Below are positions 16,555 to 24,828 of a stretch of 64,000 nucleotides of DNA, one piece after another. The DNA comes from Pseudomonas viridiflava (GTDB taxonomy: Bacteria > Pseudomonadota > Gammaproteobacteria > Pseudomonadales > Pseudomonadaceae): the NCBI RefSeq assembly GCF_900590885.1, contig NZ_UUON01000022.1, forward strand, positions 283,801 to 347,800, written 5' to 3'. The position numbers were made by a program, and so were the translations under genes. Within the stretch, counting starts at the first letter, position 1, and every line of letters begins with the position of its first letter. The notes beneath the pieces were generated by a model. That model saw only the letters and a list, made by a program, of their open reading frames with translations. It was not told where the DNA came from and made no database searches.

Positions 16555-16959
16555 ATGCAATACCCAATCTGCATCGAATGGGGCGATGACTTTACCGCCA
16601 CCGGTATTCAGATCCCCGATATCCCAGGCGCAGTCACCGCCGGGGACAGTTTTGAAGAGGCGTACAACGCCGCGGTGGAAGTCGCGCACATCATGCTGCA
16701 AGAGATTGCGGCAGAGGGTGGGCCGATTCCGATGCCCACCTCGGTGGCCAATCATCACGCTCACGAAGACTACGCCGGGATGGGCTGGGGGATGTTGGAG
16801 CTGGACATCTCGCCCTATCTGGGCAAGACCGAGAAGGTCAACGTGACCTTGCCCGGTTATGTGATCCAGCGCATCGACCGTTATGTGCGTGAGCACAAGG
16901 TCAAAAGCCGCTCGTCATTTCTGGCGGATGCGGCTTTGGAGAAATTGGTGCGTTCTTAA
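16555..16959 (+). CDS. hicB: HicB family antitoxin
   Basis: The 134-residue protein has an N-terminal HicB partial RNase H-like domain (YPICIEWGDDFTATGIQIPDIPGAVTAGDS and EEAYNAAVEVAHIM) that binds HicA, and a C-terminal ribbon-helix-helix DNA-binding segment (VNVTLPGYVIQRIDRYV and SRSSFLADAALEKL). It likely represses its own promoter. ATG 16555 has AAGGAG upstream. Its 3' end overlaps the convergent MFS gene by four bases. Confidence 0.93.
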   Translation: MQYPICIEWGDDFTATGIQIPDIPGAVTAGDSFEEAYNAAVEVAHIMLQEIAAEGGPIPMPTSVANHHAHEDYAGMGWGMLELDISPYLGKTEKVNVTLPGYVIQRIDRYVREHKVKSRSSFLADAALEKLVRS

Positions 16960-18152
16960 GCGGTTGCGATCGCAACTTGCCGTGACGCACTGAGAAAGCG
17001 CAACAACGCCACCAGCGGGAATGCACTGCCCACCAGCATCACCCCCAGCCAGCCGCCGTGTTCGTACACGCTGCTGGCAATGGCCGAGCCGAAGGCGCCG
17101 CCGATGAAGATGCTGGTCATGTACAGCGCGTTCAAACGGCTGCGGCTGTTGGCGTCGAGGGCGTAGATGGCACGTTGGCCGAGGACCATGTTCATCTGCA
17201 CGCAAAAATCCAGGACTACGCCGGTCACTGCCAGGCCGATCACGCTGTACAGCGGGTGCACGAAGGCCGGCAGGAAGCTCAGCGCGGCAAACAGCATGGC
17301 CAGCAGCGACGCGCGGTGGGTGTGCCCGGCATCCGCCAGGCGCCCGGCGATCGGTGCGGCAATCGCGCCCAGGGCGCCGACCAGCGCAAACAGCGCGATT
17401 TCGCTTTGGCTCAGGCCGTGATTGCGTGCCAGTTCTAGGGGCGCGGCGGTCCAGAACAGGCTGAACGTGGCGAACATGCAGCCTTGGTAAAACGCGCGTT
17501 GGCGCAGCAGCGGCTGTTCACGCAGCAGGGTGCCGAGCGAGCGCAACAGTTGGCCGTAGCTGGCGCTGTGGTCGGGCTGGCGCTTGGGGATGGTCAGCAT
17601 CAGCACCACGCTGATAAACGCCATCAACGCGGCCGCCGCCATGAACATCGCACGCCAGCCGAAGTGGTCGGCGACTACGCTGGACACCGGCCGTGCCAGC
17701 AGGATACCCAGCAGCAGGCCGCCCATGATGCTGCCGACCACCCGGCCACGGGATTCGGCAGGCGCCAGGTGCGCGGCCAGCGGGATAAGGATTTGCACCG
17801 AGACGGAACTGAATCCGATCAGCAACGACACAAGCAGGAACAAATTCGGCTGCTCGGTAAACGCTGCACCCAGTAGGCTGGCGATGGCCACCACGGTGGT
17901 AATGATCATCAGCTTGCGGTTTTCCAGCAGGTCACCCAGGGGCACCAGGAAGAACAGGCCCAGGGCATAACCGATTTGCGTCAGGGAGACGATCAGGCTG
18001 GCCATGGCGGGCGTGAGGCCAATGTCCGGCGCGATCAGTTCGATGATCGGCTGCGCGTAGTAGATGTTGGCGACGATGGCGCCGCAGCAAAACGCAAACA
18101 GCATCACCATGCTCCGGGTCATGGTGGTTGTAGCGTGGGAATCAGCGTTCAT
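16956..18152 (-). CDS. MFS transporter (drug:H+ antiporter-like, 12 TM)
   Basis: The 398-residue inner-membrane protein has about 12 hydrophobic segments. The first half holds IVANIYYAQPIIELIA and a loop GDLLENRKLMI corresponding to the MFS motif A (GxLaDrxGrk). This subgroup is usually annotated as an uncharacterised sugar or drug efflux MFS protein in Pseudomonas. It starts at 18152 and is divergent from the DUF5666 gene. No neighbouring gene reveals its substrate. Confidence 0.88.
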   Translation of the reverse strand: MNADSHATTTMTRSMVMLFAFCCGAIVANIYYAQPIIELIAPDIGLTPAMASLIVSLTQIGYALGLFFLVPLGDLLENRKLMIITTVVAIASLLGAAFTEQPNLFLLVSLLIGFSSVSVQILIPLAAHLAPAESRGRVVGSIMGGLLLGILLARPVSSVVADHFGWRAMFMAAAALMAFISVVLMLTIPKRQPDHSASYGQLLRSLGTLLREQPLLRQRAFYQGCMFATFSLFWTAAPLELARNHGLSQSEIALFALVGALGAIAAPIAGRLADAGHTHRASLLAMLFAALSFLPAFVHPLYSVIGLAVTGVVLDFCVQMNMVLGQRAIYALDANSRSRLNALYMTSIFIGGAFGSAIASSVYEHGGWLGVMLVGSAFPLVALLRFLSASRQVAIATA

Positions 18153-18328
18153 GGTGTTCTCATAAATGCGAAGGAAAGTGGGGCGAGCCTAAAGACAACA
18201 CCGTAGCCCGGGTAGGCCGCTGGCAGTGATAACACTCATGCCCGGTAATGATGAGTGAATCGTTAACTTTCTGCGCGAACGCCAATGATACATTCAGACA
18301 CAACTGCCGAAACAGGAAATCCATTGCG

Positions 18329-18949
18329 ATGAAGATCACGTTGAACAAGATGCTCATGGCCTCGACCCTTGCCGCCGCCATGGCCATAGGCCTGGCGCAG
18401 GCCCAGGCGGCCGATGCACCGCGCGTCGGTGTGCGCGGCGCCATCACCGCCGTCGACGGCGACGCCTTGCACGTCAAGGTCAACACTGGCGAAGACGTCA
18501 CCGTGCACCTGACCAAAGACACCCAGGTACGTGCCGTGACCCTGGCCAAGATTGACGAGATCAAGCCCGGCAGCTACATCGGCTCTGCGGCCATGCCCAA
18601 CGCCGACGGCACCCTCACTGCCCTGGAAGTGCATGTGTTCCCACCGGCCATGGCCGGCACGGGCGACGGGCATCGGGCGTTTGACTTGAAAGAAGGCAGC
18701 AGCATGACCAACGGCACCGTCGGCGACCTAGTGGTCAGCAACGGGCGCACCCTGACCGTCAAATACAAAGGCGGCGAGCAGAAGATTGTGGTGCCGGACG
18801 ATGTGCCTATCGTGAACCTGGAGCCGGGCGATCGCAGTTTGCTCAAGCCGGGGGTGAAGGTGGTGCTGTTTGCATCGCAAGGGGCGGATGGGACGGTGAC
18901 GGCCCAGGCAATCTCGGCTGGCAAGGATGGGGTAACACCACCGATGTGA
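18329..18949 (+). CDS. Exported DUF5666-domain protein
   Basis: The 206-residue product has a clear signal peptide (MKITLNKMLMAST ... QAQA-ADAP) and then two beta-rich repeats: GVRGAITAVDGDALHVKV ... VHLTKDTQVRAVT and GTVGDLVVSNGRTLTVKY ... VVPDDVPIVNL, the DUF5666 pattern of short OB-like units. A periplasmic location is likely; the function is unknown. The ATG at 18329 is chosen because it starts the signal peptide, although the frame is open to 18248. A REP doublet follows the gene. Confidence 0.85.
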   Translation: MKITLNKMLMASTLAAAMAIGLAQAQAADAPRVGVRGAITAVDGDALHVKVNTGEDVTVHLTKDTQVRAVTLAKIDEIKPGSYIGSAAMPNADGTLTALEVHVFPPAMAGTGDGHRAFDLKEGSSMTNGTVGDLVVSNGRTLTVKYKGGEQKIVVPDDVPIVNLEPGDRSLLKPGVKVVLFASQGADGTVTAQAISAGKDGVTPPM

Positions 18950-18969
18950 CTGCCCCACATAAAACCAAA

Positions 18970-19059
18970 GGTGGGAGGGGGCTTGCCCCCGATAGCGGTG
19001 GTTCAGTCAGCTAAGCTGTAACTGACCCACCGCCATCGGGAGCAAGCCCCCTCCCACAT
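18970..19059. repeat. REP doublet downstream of the DUF5666 gene
   Basis: Two inverted GGGGGCTTGCCCCC-type palindromes with the tails CGATAGCGGTG and CCGCCATCGGG facing inwards and a short spacer containing CAGTCAGCTAAGCTGTAACTG. It lies between convergent genes (DUF5666 and sbp) and may act in transcript 3'-end protection. Confidence 0.9.
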
Positions 19060-19090
19060 TTTTTTACTGCATTTATTCAGTCATAGCGGT

Positions 19091-20095
19091 TTATTGGCCG
19101 CTGTAGATTTGGTCAAACACCCCACCATCATTGAAGTGGGTTTTCTGCACCGTGCGCCAGTCACCAAAGGTTTTCTCCACCGACAGGAAGTCGACTTTCG
19201 GGAAACGGTCGGTGTACTTGGCCAACACTTTCGGGTCACGCGGGCGCAGGTAGTTGTTGGCGGCGATTTCTTGGCCTTCCGGCGACCACAGGTATTTCAG
19301 GTAATCTTCGGCGGCCACGCGGGTGCCTTTTTTCTCGACCACTTTGTCGACCACCGACACCGGCGGCTCGGCTTCGGCGGAGACGCTTGGGTAGATCACT
19401 TCGAACTGGTCGCGACCGAATTCACGGGCGATCATTTCCGCTTCGTTTTCAAAGGTCACCAGCACGTCGCCGATCTGGTTGGTCATGAACGTGGTGGTGG
19501 CGGCGCGGCCACCGGTGTCCAGCACAGGTGCTTGCTTGAACAGCTTGCCGACAAAGGCCTTGGCCTTGTTTTCGTCACCGCCGTTTTTCAGCACGTAGCC
19601 CCAGGCCGACAGGTAAGTGTAGCGGCCGTTACCCGAGGTTTTCGGGTTGGGCACGATCACTTGCACGCCGTCCTTGAGCAGGTCTGGCCAGTCTTTCAGG
19701 GCCTTGGGGTTGCCTTTGCGCACGATGAATACGGTGGCGGAGGTGAACGGCGCGCTGTTGTTTGGCAGGCGGGTCACCCAGTTGTCCGGCACCAGTTTGC
19801 CGTTGTCGACCAGGGCGTTGATGTCGGTGGCCATGTTCATGGTGATCACGTCAGCCGGCAGGCCGTCGATCACCGAGCGCGCTTGTTTGCTGGAGCCGCC
19901 GAAAGACATCTGCAGGGTCAGCTTGTCGTTCGGGTGCTCGGCTTCCCAATGTTTCTGGAAGGCGGCGTTGTAGTCCTTGTAGAAATCGCGCATCACGTCG
20001 TAGGAAACGTTGAGCAGTGTGACCGGGGCAGCCTGGACGGCGCCCGCCAGGGCTAGGCCGGCGGCCAGGAGAGAGGCGCTAACGAGTTTTTTCAC
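19091..20095 (-). CDS. sbp: Periplasmic sulfate/thiosulfate-binding protein
   Basis: The 334-residue product has a signal peptide (MKKLVSASLLAAG ... VQA-AP) and the sulfate-binding protein fold with LLNVSYDVMRDFYKDYN, MSFGGSSKQARSV and the signature NPKTSGNGRYTYL. It captures sulfate for a CysTWA-type ABC importer. Those permease and ATPase genes are not adjacent, so it either serves a transporter encoded elsewhere or is an extra receptor. Sulfur-limitation control through CysB is expected but no site was identified; an inverted repeat sits in its upstream region at 20140-20167. Confidence 0.95.
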   Translation of the reverse strand: MKKLVSASLLAAGLALAGAVQAAPVTLLNVSYDVMRDFYKDYNAAFQKHWEAEHPNDKLTLQMSFGGSSKQARSVIDGLPADVITMNMATDINALVDNGKLVPDNWVTRLPNNSAPFTSATVFIVRKGNPKALKDWPDLLKDGVQVIVPNPKTSGNGRYTYLSAWGYVLKNGGDENKAKAFVGKLFKQAPVLDTGGRAATTTFMTNQIGDVLVTFENEAEMIAREFGRDQFEVIYPSVSAEAEPPVSVVDKVVEKKGTRVAAEDYLKYLWSPEGQEIAANNYLRPRDPKVLAKYTDRFPKVDFLSVEKTFGDWRTVQKTHFNDGGVFDQIYSGQ

Positions 20096-20139
20096 TGCTC
20101 ATTCCTTGTTGTTCGAGAGAAGGGTAAGGCCATTTGCCA

Positions 20140-20167
20140 GCGACTATAGCCGGGGTGCCATAGTCGC
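20140..20167. promoter_or_regulatory. Inverted repeat in the gap between the K+ channel gene and sbp
   Basis: GCGACTAT and ATAGTCGC form perfect 8-bp arms around a 12-base loop. It lies after the stop of the channel gene and before sbp on the same strand. There is no strong U-run next to it, so it is either a weak terminator or an operator for sbp. Confidence 0.4.
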
Positions 20168-20190
20168 TTAAAGATTAAAAAGAACTTTGC

Positions 20191-21015
20191 TTATTCCACT
20201 TTCTTAAAAAGATTGCTGCCACAGCGCGAGCAGAACGCCGCATTGGGTTCATGGCTGTTTTTCTTGCACACCGGGCAGTCGGTTTGCAGCTGTTCGCCGC
20301 GCATGGCGCTGGCCAGTTCGGCGGTAAAAATCCCGGTGGGCACGGCGATGATCGAGTAACCGGTGATCATCACCAGCGACGAAATCACCTGGCCCAGCGG
20401 CGTCTTGGGCACGATATCGCCGAAACCCACAGTGGTCAGGGTCACGATCGCCCAGTAGATGCCCTTGGGGATGCTGGTAAAGCCGTGCTCCGGGCCTTCG
20501 ATCACATACATCAAGGTACCGAACACCGTGACCAGCGTGCAGACGCTGACGAGGAACACCACAATCTTCTGCTTGCTGCCGCGCAGCGCGGCCATCAGGT
20601 AGTTGGCCTGCTTGAGGTACGGGCTGAGCTTGAGCACGCGGAAAATCCGCAGCATGCGGATGATGCGGATGATCAGCAGGTACTGCGCGTCGCTGTAATA
20701 CAGCGCGAGGATGCCGGGCACGATGGCCAGCAAGTCCACCAGTCCATAAAAACTGAAGGCGTAGCGCAACGGCTTGGGCGAGCAGTACAGGCGCATCCCG
20801 TACTCGATCAGAAAAATCAGCGTGAAGCCCCATTCAATGTAGGCCAGCACGTTGGCGTAGTTCTGGTGCACCTGGTCGATGCTGTCGAGCATCACGATCA
20901 CCAGGCTGGCGAGAATGATCAGCAGCAGGATGCCGTCAAAGCGCCGGCCGGCCACGGTGTCACTCTGGAATACCATGACGTAGAGGCGCTGGCGCCAGTC
21001 GTTGTTGCTGTCCAT
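20191..21015 (-). CDS. Voltage-gated-type potassium channel with C-terminal zinc ribbon
   Basis: The 274-residue protein has six transmembrane segments. An S4-like helix with regularly spaced arginines (RIIRMLRIFRVLK, residues 117-129) precedes a pore loop with selectivity filter TTVGFGD (194-200). After S6 there is a short C-terminal tail with four cysteines (Cys247, Cys250, Cys262, Cys265) forming a CPVC...CSRC zinc ribbon. Start 21015 is preceded by AGGCGGG; upstream open sequence overlaps the urea transporter gene. It lies 31 bp after that gene on the same strand, so the two are probably cotranscribed. Confidence 0.9.
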   Translation of the reverse strand: MDSNNDWRQRLYVMVFQSDTVAGRRFDGILLLIILASLVIVMLDSIDQVHQNYANVLAYIEWGFTLIFLIEYGMRLYCSPKPLRYAFSFYGLVDLLAIVPGILALYYSDAQYLLIIRIIRMLRIFRVLKLSPYLKQANYLMAALRGSKQKIVVFLVSVCTLVTVFGTLMYVIEGPEHGFTSIPKGIYWAIVTLTTVGFGDIVPKTPLGQVISSLVMITGYSIIAVPTGIFTAELASAMRGEQLQTDCPVCKKNSHEPNAAFCSRCGSNLFKKVE

Positions 21016-21046
21016 AAAGCCCGCCTGAATCGAATATCGAGCAAGC

Positions 21047-21922
21047 CTAGGGGGATTCGTAGGGCCTGTCCATGCGCGGTTTCTGCAGGACTCGGTGGCC
21101 GGCACGCACCAGCCAGCAGGCGAGGATAAACGGCGCGGTCAGCGCGGGCAGGTGCAGGGCGGCAAAGCCAGGCGTGAGGATGATTGCCAGCAGGATGCCC
21201 AGCAGCGGCAGCCAGGGTTGCCGCCGTGCCTGGCTGAGCGCCAGGGCCGCCAGCGCCGGGTTGTAGCTGTGCAGGCCGAGGAGGGCGCTGGCGGGTTCGT
21301 CCAGCAGCAGGGCGACCAGCACGCCACTGATTGCACCCGTCAGCGCCCAGGCAGCGGCGCGCCGGTTGGCCAGCAGCAGACCAAGCGCAATCAAGACGCC
21401 GGCCAGGGGCTGGTCCAGCAGCATGATTTGCGCCAGGCCCATGAAAGGCACGCTGAGCACGGCCAGCGTATCGGGCGTGCTCAGGGCAAAGGTGCCGGGC
21501 GCGGCGGTGCCGAGCAGCAACCAGCCCAGGCCGACAAAAGGCGCGGTGTAGGCGGGCAGGTCATCAGGCCGTGCGCTGTGCTTCAACCATTGCCGCGTCA
21601 GCATCGCACTCAAGCCGCCGCACGCCAGAATCAGCGGCGGCAACAAAGCCGACCAGGCGAAATGTTGGCTGATCAACAGGCCCAGCAGCACACCGTTGTA
21701 GCTATAGAGCCCGGCTTGGCGCTCGGCCTTGGGATAGCCGCGCCGCTGGGCCGTGAGCAAACCGGCGACACCCCCCAGCAGCGCGCCGCCGAGCAAGGCC
21801 GGGGCGCCGACCAGGATGGCCAGCAGGCACAGCAGGCCACACAGGGGGTGGCGCTGCAGGAAGATCTGGCTGAAGCCGTTGAGCAGGGCTTCCGCCCAGT
21901 CGGGGCAGGTTGGGTTGTGCAT
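21047..21922 (-). CDS. Urea transporter family protein
   Basis: The 291-residue, very hydrophobic protein matches the UT urea channel fold, which is built from two homologous halves. The half-signatures GLYSYNGVLLGL and GLHSYNPALAAL are both present. It would conduct urea passively across the inner membrane. No urease genes are in the window. Start ATG is at 21922; the REP pair 21954-22008 separates it from the pyruvate kinase gene upstream. Confidence 0.88.
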   Translation of the reverse strand: MHNPTCPDWAEALLNGFSQIFLQRHPLCGLLCLLAILVGAPALLGGALLGGVAGLLTAQRRGYPKAERQAGLYSYNGVLLGLLISQHFAWSALLPPLILACGGLSAMLTRQWLKHSARPDDLPAYTAPFVGLGWLLLGTAAPGTFALSTPDTLAVLSVPFMGLAQIMLLDQPLAGVLIALGLLLANRRAAAWALTGAISGVLVALLLDEPASALLGLHSYNPALAALALSQARRQPWLPLLGILLAIILTPGFAALHLPALTAPFILACWLVRAGHRVLQKPRMDRPYESP

Positions 21923-21953
21923 GGTGGTTAGTCAGTGGGACTGAGTTGTACCC

Positions 21954-22008
21954 ATCGGGGGCAAGCCCCCTCCCACATTGGAGTGTGGGAGGGGGCTTAC
22001 CCCCGATG
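21954..22008. repeat. Compact head-to-head REP pair
   Basis: Two inverted REP palindromes are separated by only a few bases (ATTGGAGT), making a nearly perfect 54-base inverted repeat with tails (ATCGGGGG / CCCCCGAT) facing outward. It lies between the 3' end of pyk and the start of the urea transporter gene and could terminate or stabilise the operon transcript. Confidence 0.9.
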
Positions 22009-22023
22009 AGGCCCTGACAGCTG

Positions 22024-23439
22024 CTAAATCAACGTCTCGATACGCAGCGAATTGGTCGACCCCGGCTGCCCAAACGGCACCCCCGCGGTAATCACCAAGG
22101 TATCCCCGCGCTGCGCCATGCCCTGGGCCTGGGCAATTTCCAGCGCGGTGGAACACACCTCATCCACCTGGCGCAGCCGGTCATTGACCACCGAGTGCAC
22201 GCCCCACGCCACGCTTAACCGCCGCGCCGTGGACAGGTTCGGCGTGAGGTTCAGAATCGGCGCCACCGGCCGTTCCCGCGCCGCGCGCAGGCTGGAGCTG
22301 CCGGACTCGCTGTAGTTGACCAGCACCGCCACCGGCAGGATGCTGCTGATGCGGCGGATCGCGCAGCTGATCGCGTCCGACACCGTGGCGTCGGCTTTCG
22401 GCCGGCTCACGTCGAGTTGAGTCTGGTAGTCCGGGCCGTTTTCCACCTGGCGGATGATCTTGCTCATCATCTGCACGGCTTCCAGCGGGTATTCGCCCGA
22501 GGCGGTTTCGGCCGACAGCATCACCGCATCCGCGCCTTCGGCCACGGCGTTGGCGACATCCGTGACTTCGGCGCGGGTCGGTGCCGGCGAGAAGCGCATG
22601 GATTCCAACATCTGTGTGGCCACCACCACCGGTTTGCCCAACTGGCGGCAGGTGCTGATGATGTCTTTCTGGATCTGCGGCACGCTCTCGGCGGGCACTT
22701 CCACGCCCAGGTCGCCTCTGGCCACCATGATCGCGTCGCTCAATTCGGCGATTTCCTGCAGGCGCTGCACGGCCGAAGGCTTCTCGATCTTGGCCATCAG
22801 GAAGGCCTTGTCGCCGATCAGCTCGCGGGCCTCGCGGATGTCTTCCGGGCGTTGCACAAAGGACAGCGCGACCCAATCCACGCCCAGCTCCAGGCCGAAA
22901 CTCAGGTCCCGCCGGTCCTTGGCGGTGAGTGGGCTGAGTTCCAACAATGCCTGTGGGACGTTTACGCCTTTGCGGTCGGACAACTCGCCGCCATTCAGCA
23001 CGGTGGTGTCGATGGCGTCGGCATGCTTGGTGATCACCCGCAGGCGCAGCTTGCCGTCGTCCAGCAGCAGGTCCATGCCCGGCTCCAGCGCTTTGAGGAT
23101 TTCCGGGTGGGGCAGGTTGACCCGGCACTGGTCGCCCGGGGTCGGGTCGAGGTCCAGGCGCAGGGCCTGGCCGCGCACCAGTTGCACCTTGCCCTCGGCA
23201 AACCGCCCGACGCGCAGCTTCGGCCCTTGCAGGTCCATGAGGATGCCCAGCGGGTAATTGAGCTGGCGCTCCACCTGGCGAATCCACTGGTAGCGCTGGG
23301 CGTGATCGGCGTGGTCGCCGTGGCTGAAATTGAGACGGAAGATATTCACCCCGGCTTCCACCAGCTCGCGGATGTCATCGATCCCGTGGGTGGCCGGGCC
23401 CAGGGTGGCGAGGATTTTGACCTTCTTGTCAGGCGTCAT
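22024..23439 (-). CDS. pyk: Pyruvate kinase
   Basis: Pyruvate kinase converts phosphoenolpyruvate and ADP to pyruvate and ATP. The 471-residue product shows ILATLGPATHG, FRLNFSHGDH, MDLQGPKLRVG and the active-site signature region MAKIEKPSAVQRL with the catalytic lysine, followed by ARGDLGVEVP and ATQMLESM. The ATG at 23439 is preferred over an upstream TTG at 23454. It overlaps the end of the glycerate kinase gene by 11 bp and is the last gene of the gcl-hyi-glxR-ttuD-pyk operon. A second pyruvate kinase (pykF type) is usually encoded elsewhere in Pseudomonas. Confidence 0.96.
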   Translation of the reverse strand: MTPDKKVKILATLGPATHGIDDIRELVEAGVNIFRLNFSHGDHADHAQRYQWIRQVERQLNYPLGILMDLQGPKLRVGRFAEGKVQLVRGQALRLDLDPTPGDQCRVNLPHPEILKALEPGMDLLLDDGKLRLRVITKHADAIDTTVLNGGELSDRKGVNVPQALLELSPLTAKDRRDLSFGLELGVDWVALSFVQRPEDIREARELIGDKAFLMAKIEKPSAVQRLQEIAELSDAIMVARGDLGVEVPAESVPQIQKDIISTCRQLGKPVVVATQMLESMRFSPAPTRAEVTDVANAVAEGADAVMLSAETASGEYPLEAVQMMSKIIRQVENGPDYQTQLDVSRPKADATVSDAISCAIRRISSILPVAVLVNYSESGSSSLRAARERPVAPILNLTPNLSTARRLSVAWGVHSVVNDRLRQVDEVCSTALEIAQAQGMAQRGDTLVITAGVPFGQPGSTNSLRIETLI

Positions 23440-24709
23440 GGGCAGTGCTCTCAAGGATCAGAATGGCGCGAAAATCATTGACGTTGGTGCGGGTCGGCTC
23501 GGTGATGATCAAACCGTCGAGCGCGGCGAAGTAGCCGTAGCCATTGTTGTTGTCCAGCTCATCGCTGGCGCTCAGGCCCAGGGCTTCGGCGCGGGCATAA
23601 CTGCACGGCGTCATGATCGCGCCGGCGTTGTCTTCCGAGCCGTCGATGCCGTCGGTGTCGCCGGCCAGGGCGTAGACGCCCGGTAGGCCTTTGAGGCTGT
23701 CGGTGAGGCTCAGCAGGAATTCGGCGTTGCGCCCGCCACGGCCAGTGCCGCGCACGGTGACGGTGGTTTCACCGCCGGACAGGATCACGCACGGCGCCGC
23801 CAACGGCTGGCCATGCTGCACAATTTGCCGCGCGATGCCGGCGTGCACTTTGGCCACATCCCGCGCTTCGCCTTCGAGGTCGCCGAGGATCAGCGGGCTG
23901 AACCCGGCCTGGCGGACTTTTACCGCCACCGCTTCCAGCGACTGCTGCGGGCGTGCGATCAGTTTGAAGTGGCTGCGGGAAAGGATCGGGTCGCCGGGTT
24001 TGACGGTCTCCGAGGCGGGGTTCTGCAACCAGCTGCGCACCGAAGCGGGGGCGTCGATGTGATAGCGCTTGAGGATCGCCAGGGCTTGCTGCGAGGTGCT
24101 TGGGTCGCCGACCGTCGGGCCGGAGGCGATCACGGTGGCCTGGTCGCCCGGCACGTCGGAAATCGCGTAGGTGTACACCGTGGCCGGCCATGCGGCCTTG
24201 GCCAGCCGGCCACCCTTGATCGCCGAGAGGTGCTTGCGCACGCAATTCATCTCGCCAATGGTGGCGCCGGATTTGAGCAGGGCTTTGTTGATGGCTTGCT
24301 TGTCGGCCAGGCTGATGCCCTCGGCCGGCAGCGCCAGCAATGCCGAGCCGCCGCCGGAAAGCAGGAAGATCACGCGGTCTTCTTCACCGAGGTTGCTGAT
24401 CAGTTCCAGTACGCGCTTGGCCACGGCCAGGCCGGCGGCGTCGGGGACCGGGTGGGCGGCTTCGACCACTTCGATTTTTTTGCACGGGGCGCCGTGGCCG
24501 TAGCGGGTCACCACCAGGCCTGTGACTTCACCCTGCCAGCAGTTTTCCACCACAAGGGCCATGGCGGCTGCAGCCTTGCCGGCGCCGATCACGATCACAC
24601 GGCCGCTGCGGTCGGCGGGCAGAAAAGGTTCGAGGACTTGCCGGGGGTGGGCGGCGTCGATGGCTGTGGCAAACAGCTCGCGAAGCAGGTGTTGCGGATC
24701 GACCGACAT
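23429..24709 (-). CDS. ttuD: Glycerate 2-kinase (MOFRL family), TtuD/GckA-like
   Basis: The enzyme phosphorylates glycerate from the tartronate semialdehyde pathway to 2-phosphoglycerate. The 426-residue protein has the N-terminal DUF4147 domain (VIVIGAGKAAAAMA, FLLSGGGSALLALP, GEMNCVRKHLSAIKGGRLA) and the C-terminal MOFRL domain (LSGGETTVTVRGTGRGGRNAEFLL, AGDTDGIDG). In older Pseudomonas annotation it is called hydroxypyruvate reductase, but context and motifs favour glycerate kinase. It lies between glxR and pyk; a REP palindrome separates it from glxR. Confidence 0.92.
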   Translation of the reverse strand: MSVDPQHLLRELFATAIDAAHPRQVLEPFLPADRSGRVIVIGAGKAAAAMALVVENCWQGEVTGLVVTRYGHGAPCKKIEVVEAAHPVPDAAGLAVAKRVLELISNLGEEDRVIFLLSGGGSALLALPAEGISLADKQAINKALLKSGATIGEMNCVRKHLSAIKGGRLAKAAWPATVYTYAISDVPGDQATVIASGPTVGDPSTSQQALAILKRYHIDAPASVRSWLQNPASETVKPGDPILSRSHFKLIARPQQSLEAVAVKVRQAGFSPLILGDLEGEARDVAKVHAGIARQIVQHGQPLAAPCVILSGGETTVTVRGTGRGGRNAEFLLSLTDSLKGLPGVYALAGDTDGIDGSEDNAGAIMTPCSYARAEALGLSASDELDNNNGYGYFAALDGLIITEPTRTNVNDFRAILILESTAHDA

Positions 24710-24775
24710 AAGCGGGCTCCCGGGGGATTTTTGTTATTAGAGGTGCAGCAATTTCAGACATTGAAATGGGGAAAA

Positions 24776-24807
24776 AATGTGGGAGGGGGCTTGCCCCCTC
24801 CCACATT
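24776..24807. repeat. Single complete REP palindrome between glxR and ttuD
   Basis: One perfect palindrome with 11-bp arms (GTGGGAGGGGG / CCCCCTCCCAC) around CTTG, without the usual CGAT tail. It lies within the minus-strand operon and could form a strong RNA hairpin between glxR and ttuD. Confidence 0.9.
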
Positions 24808-24828
24808 GGATTGCATTTCAAGGATGGA

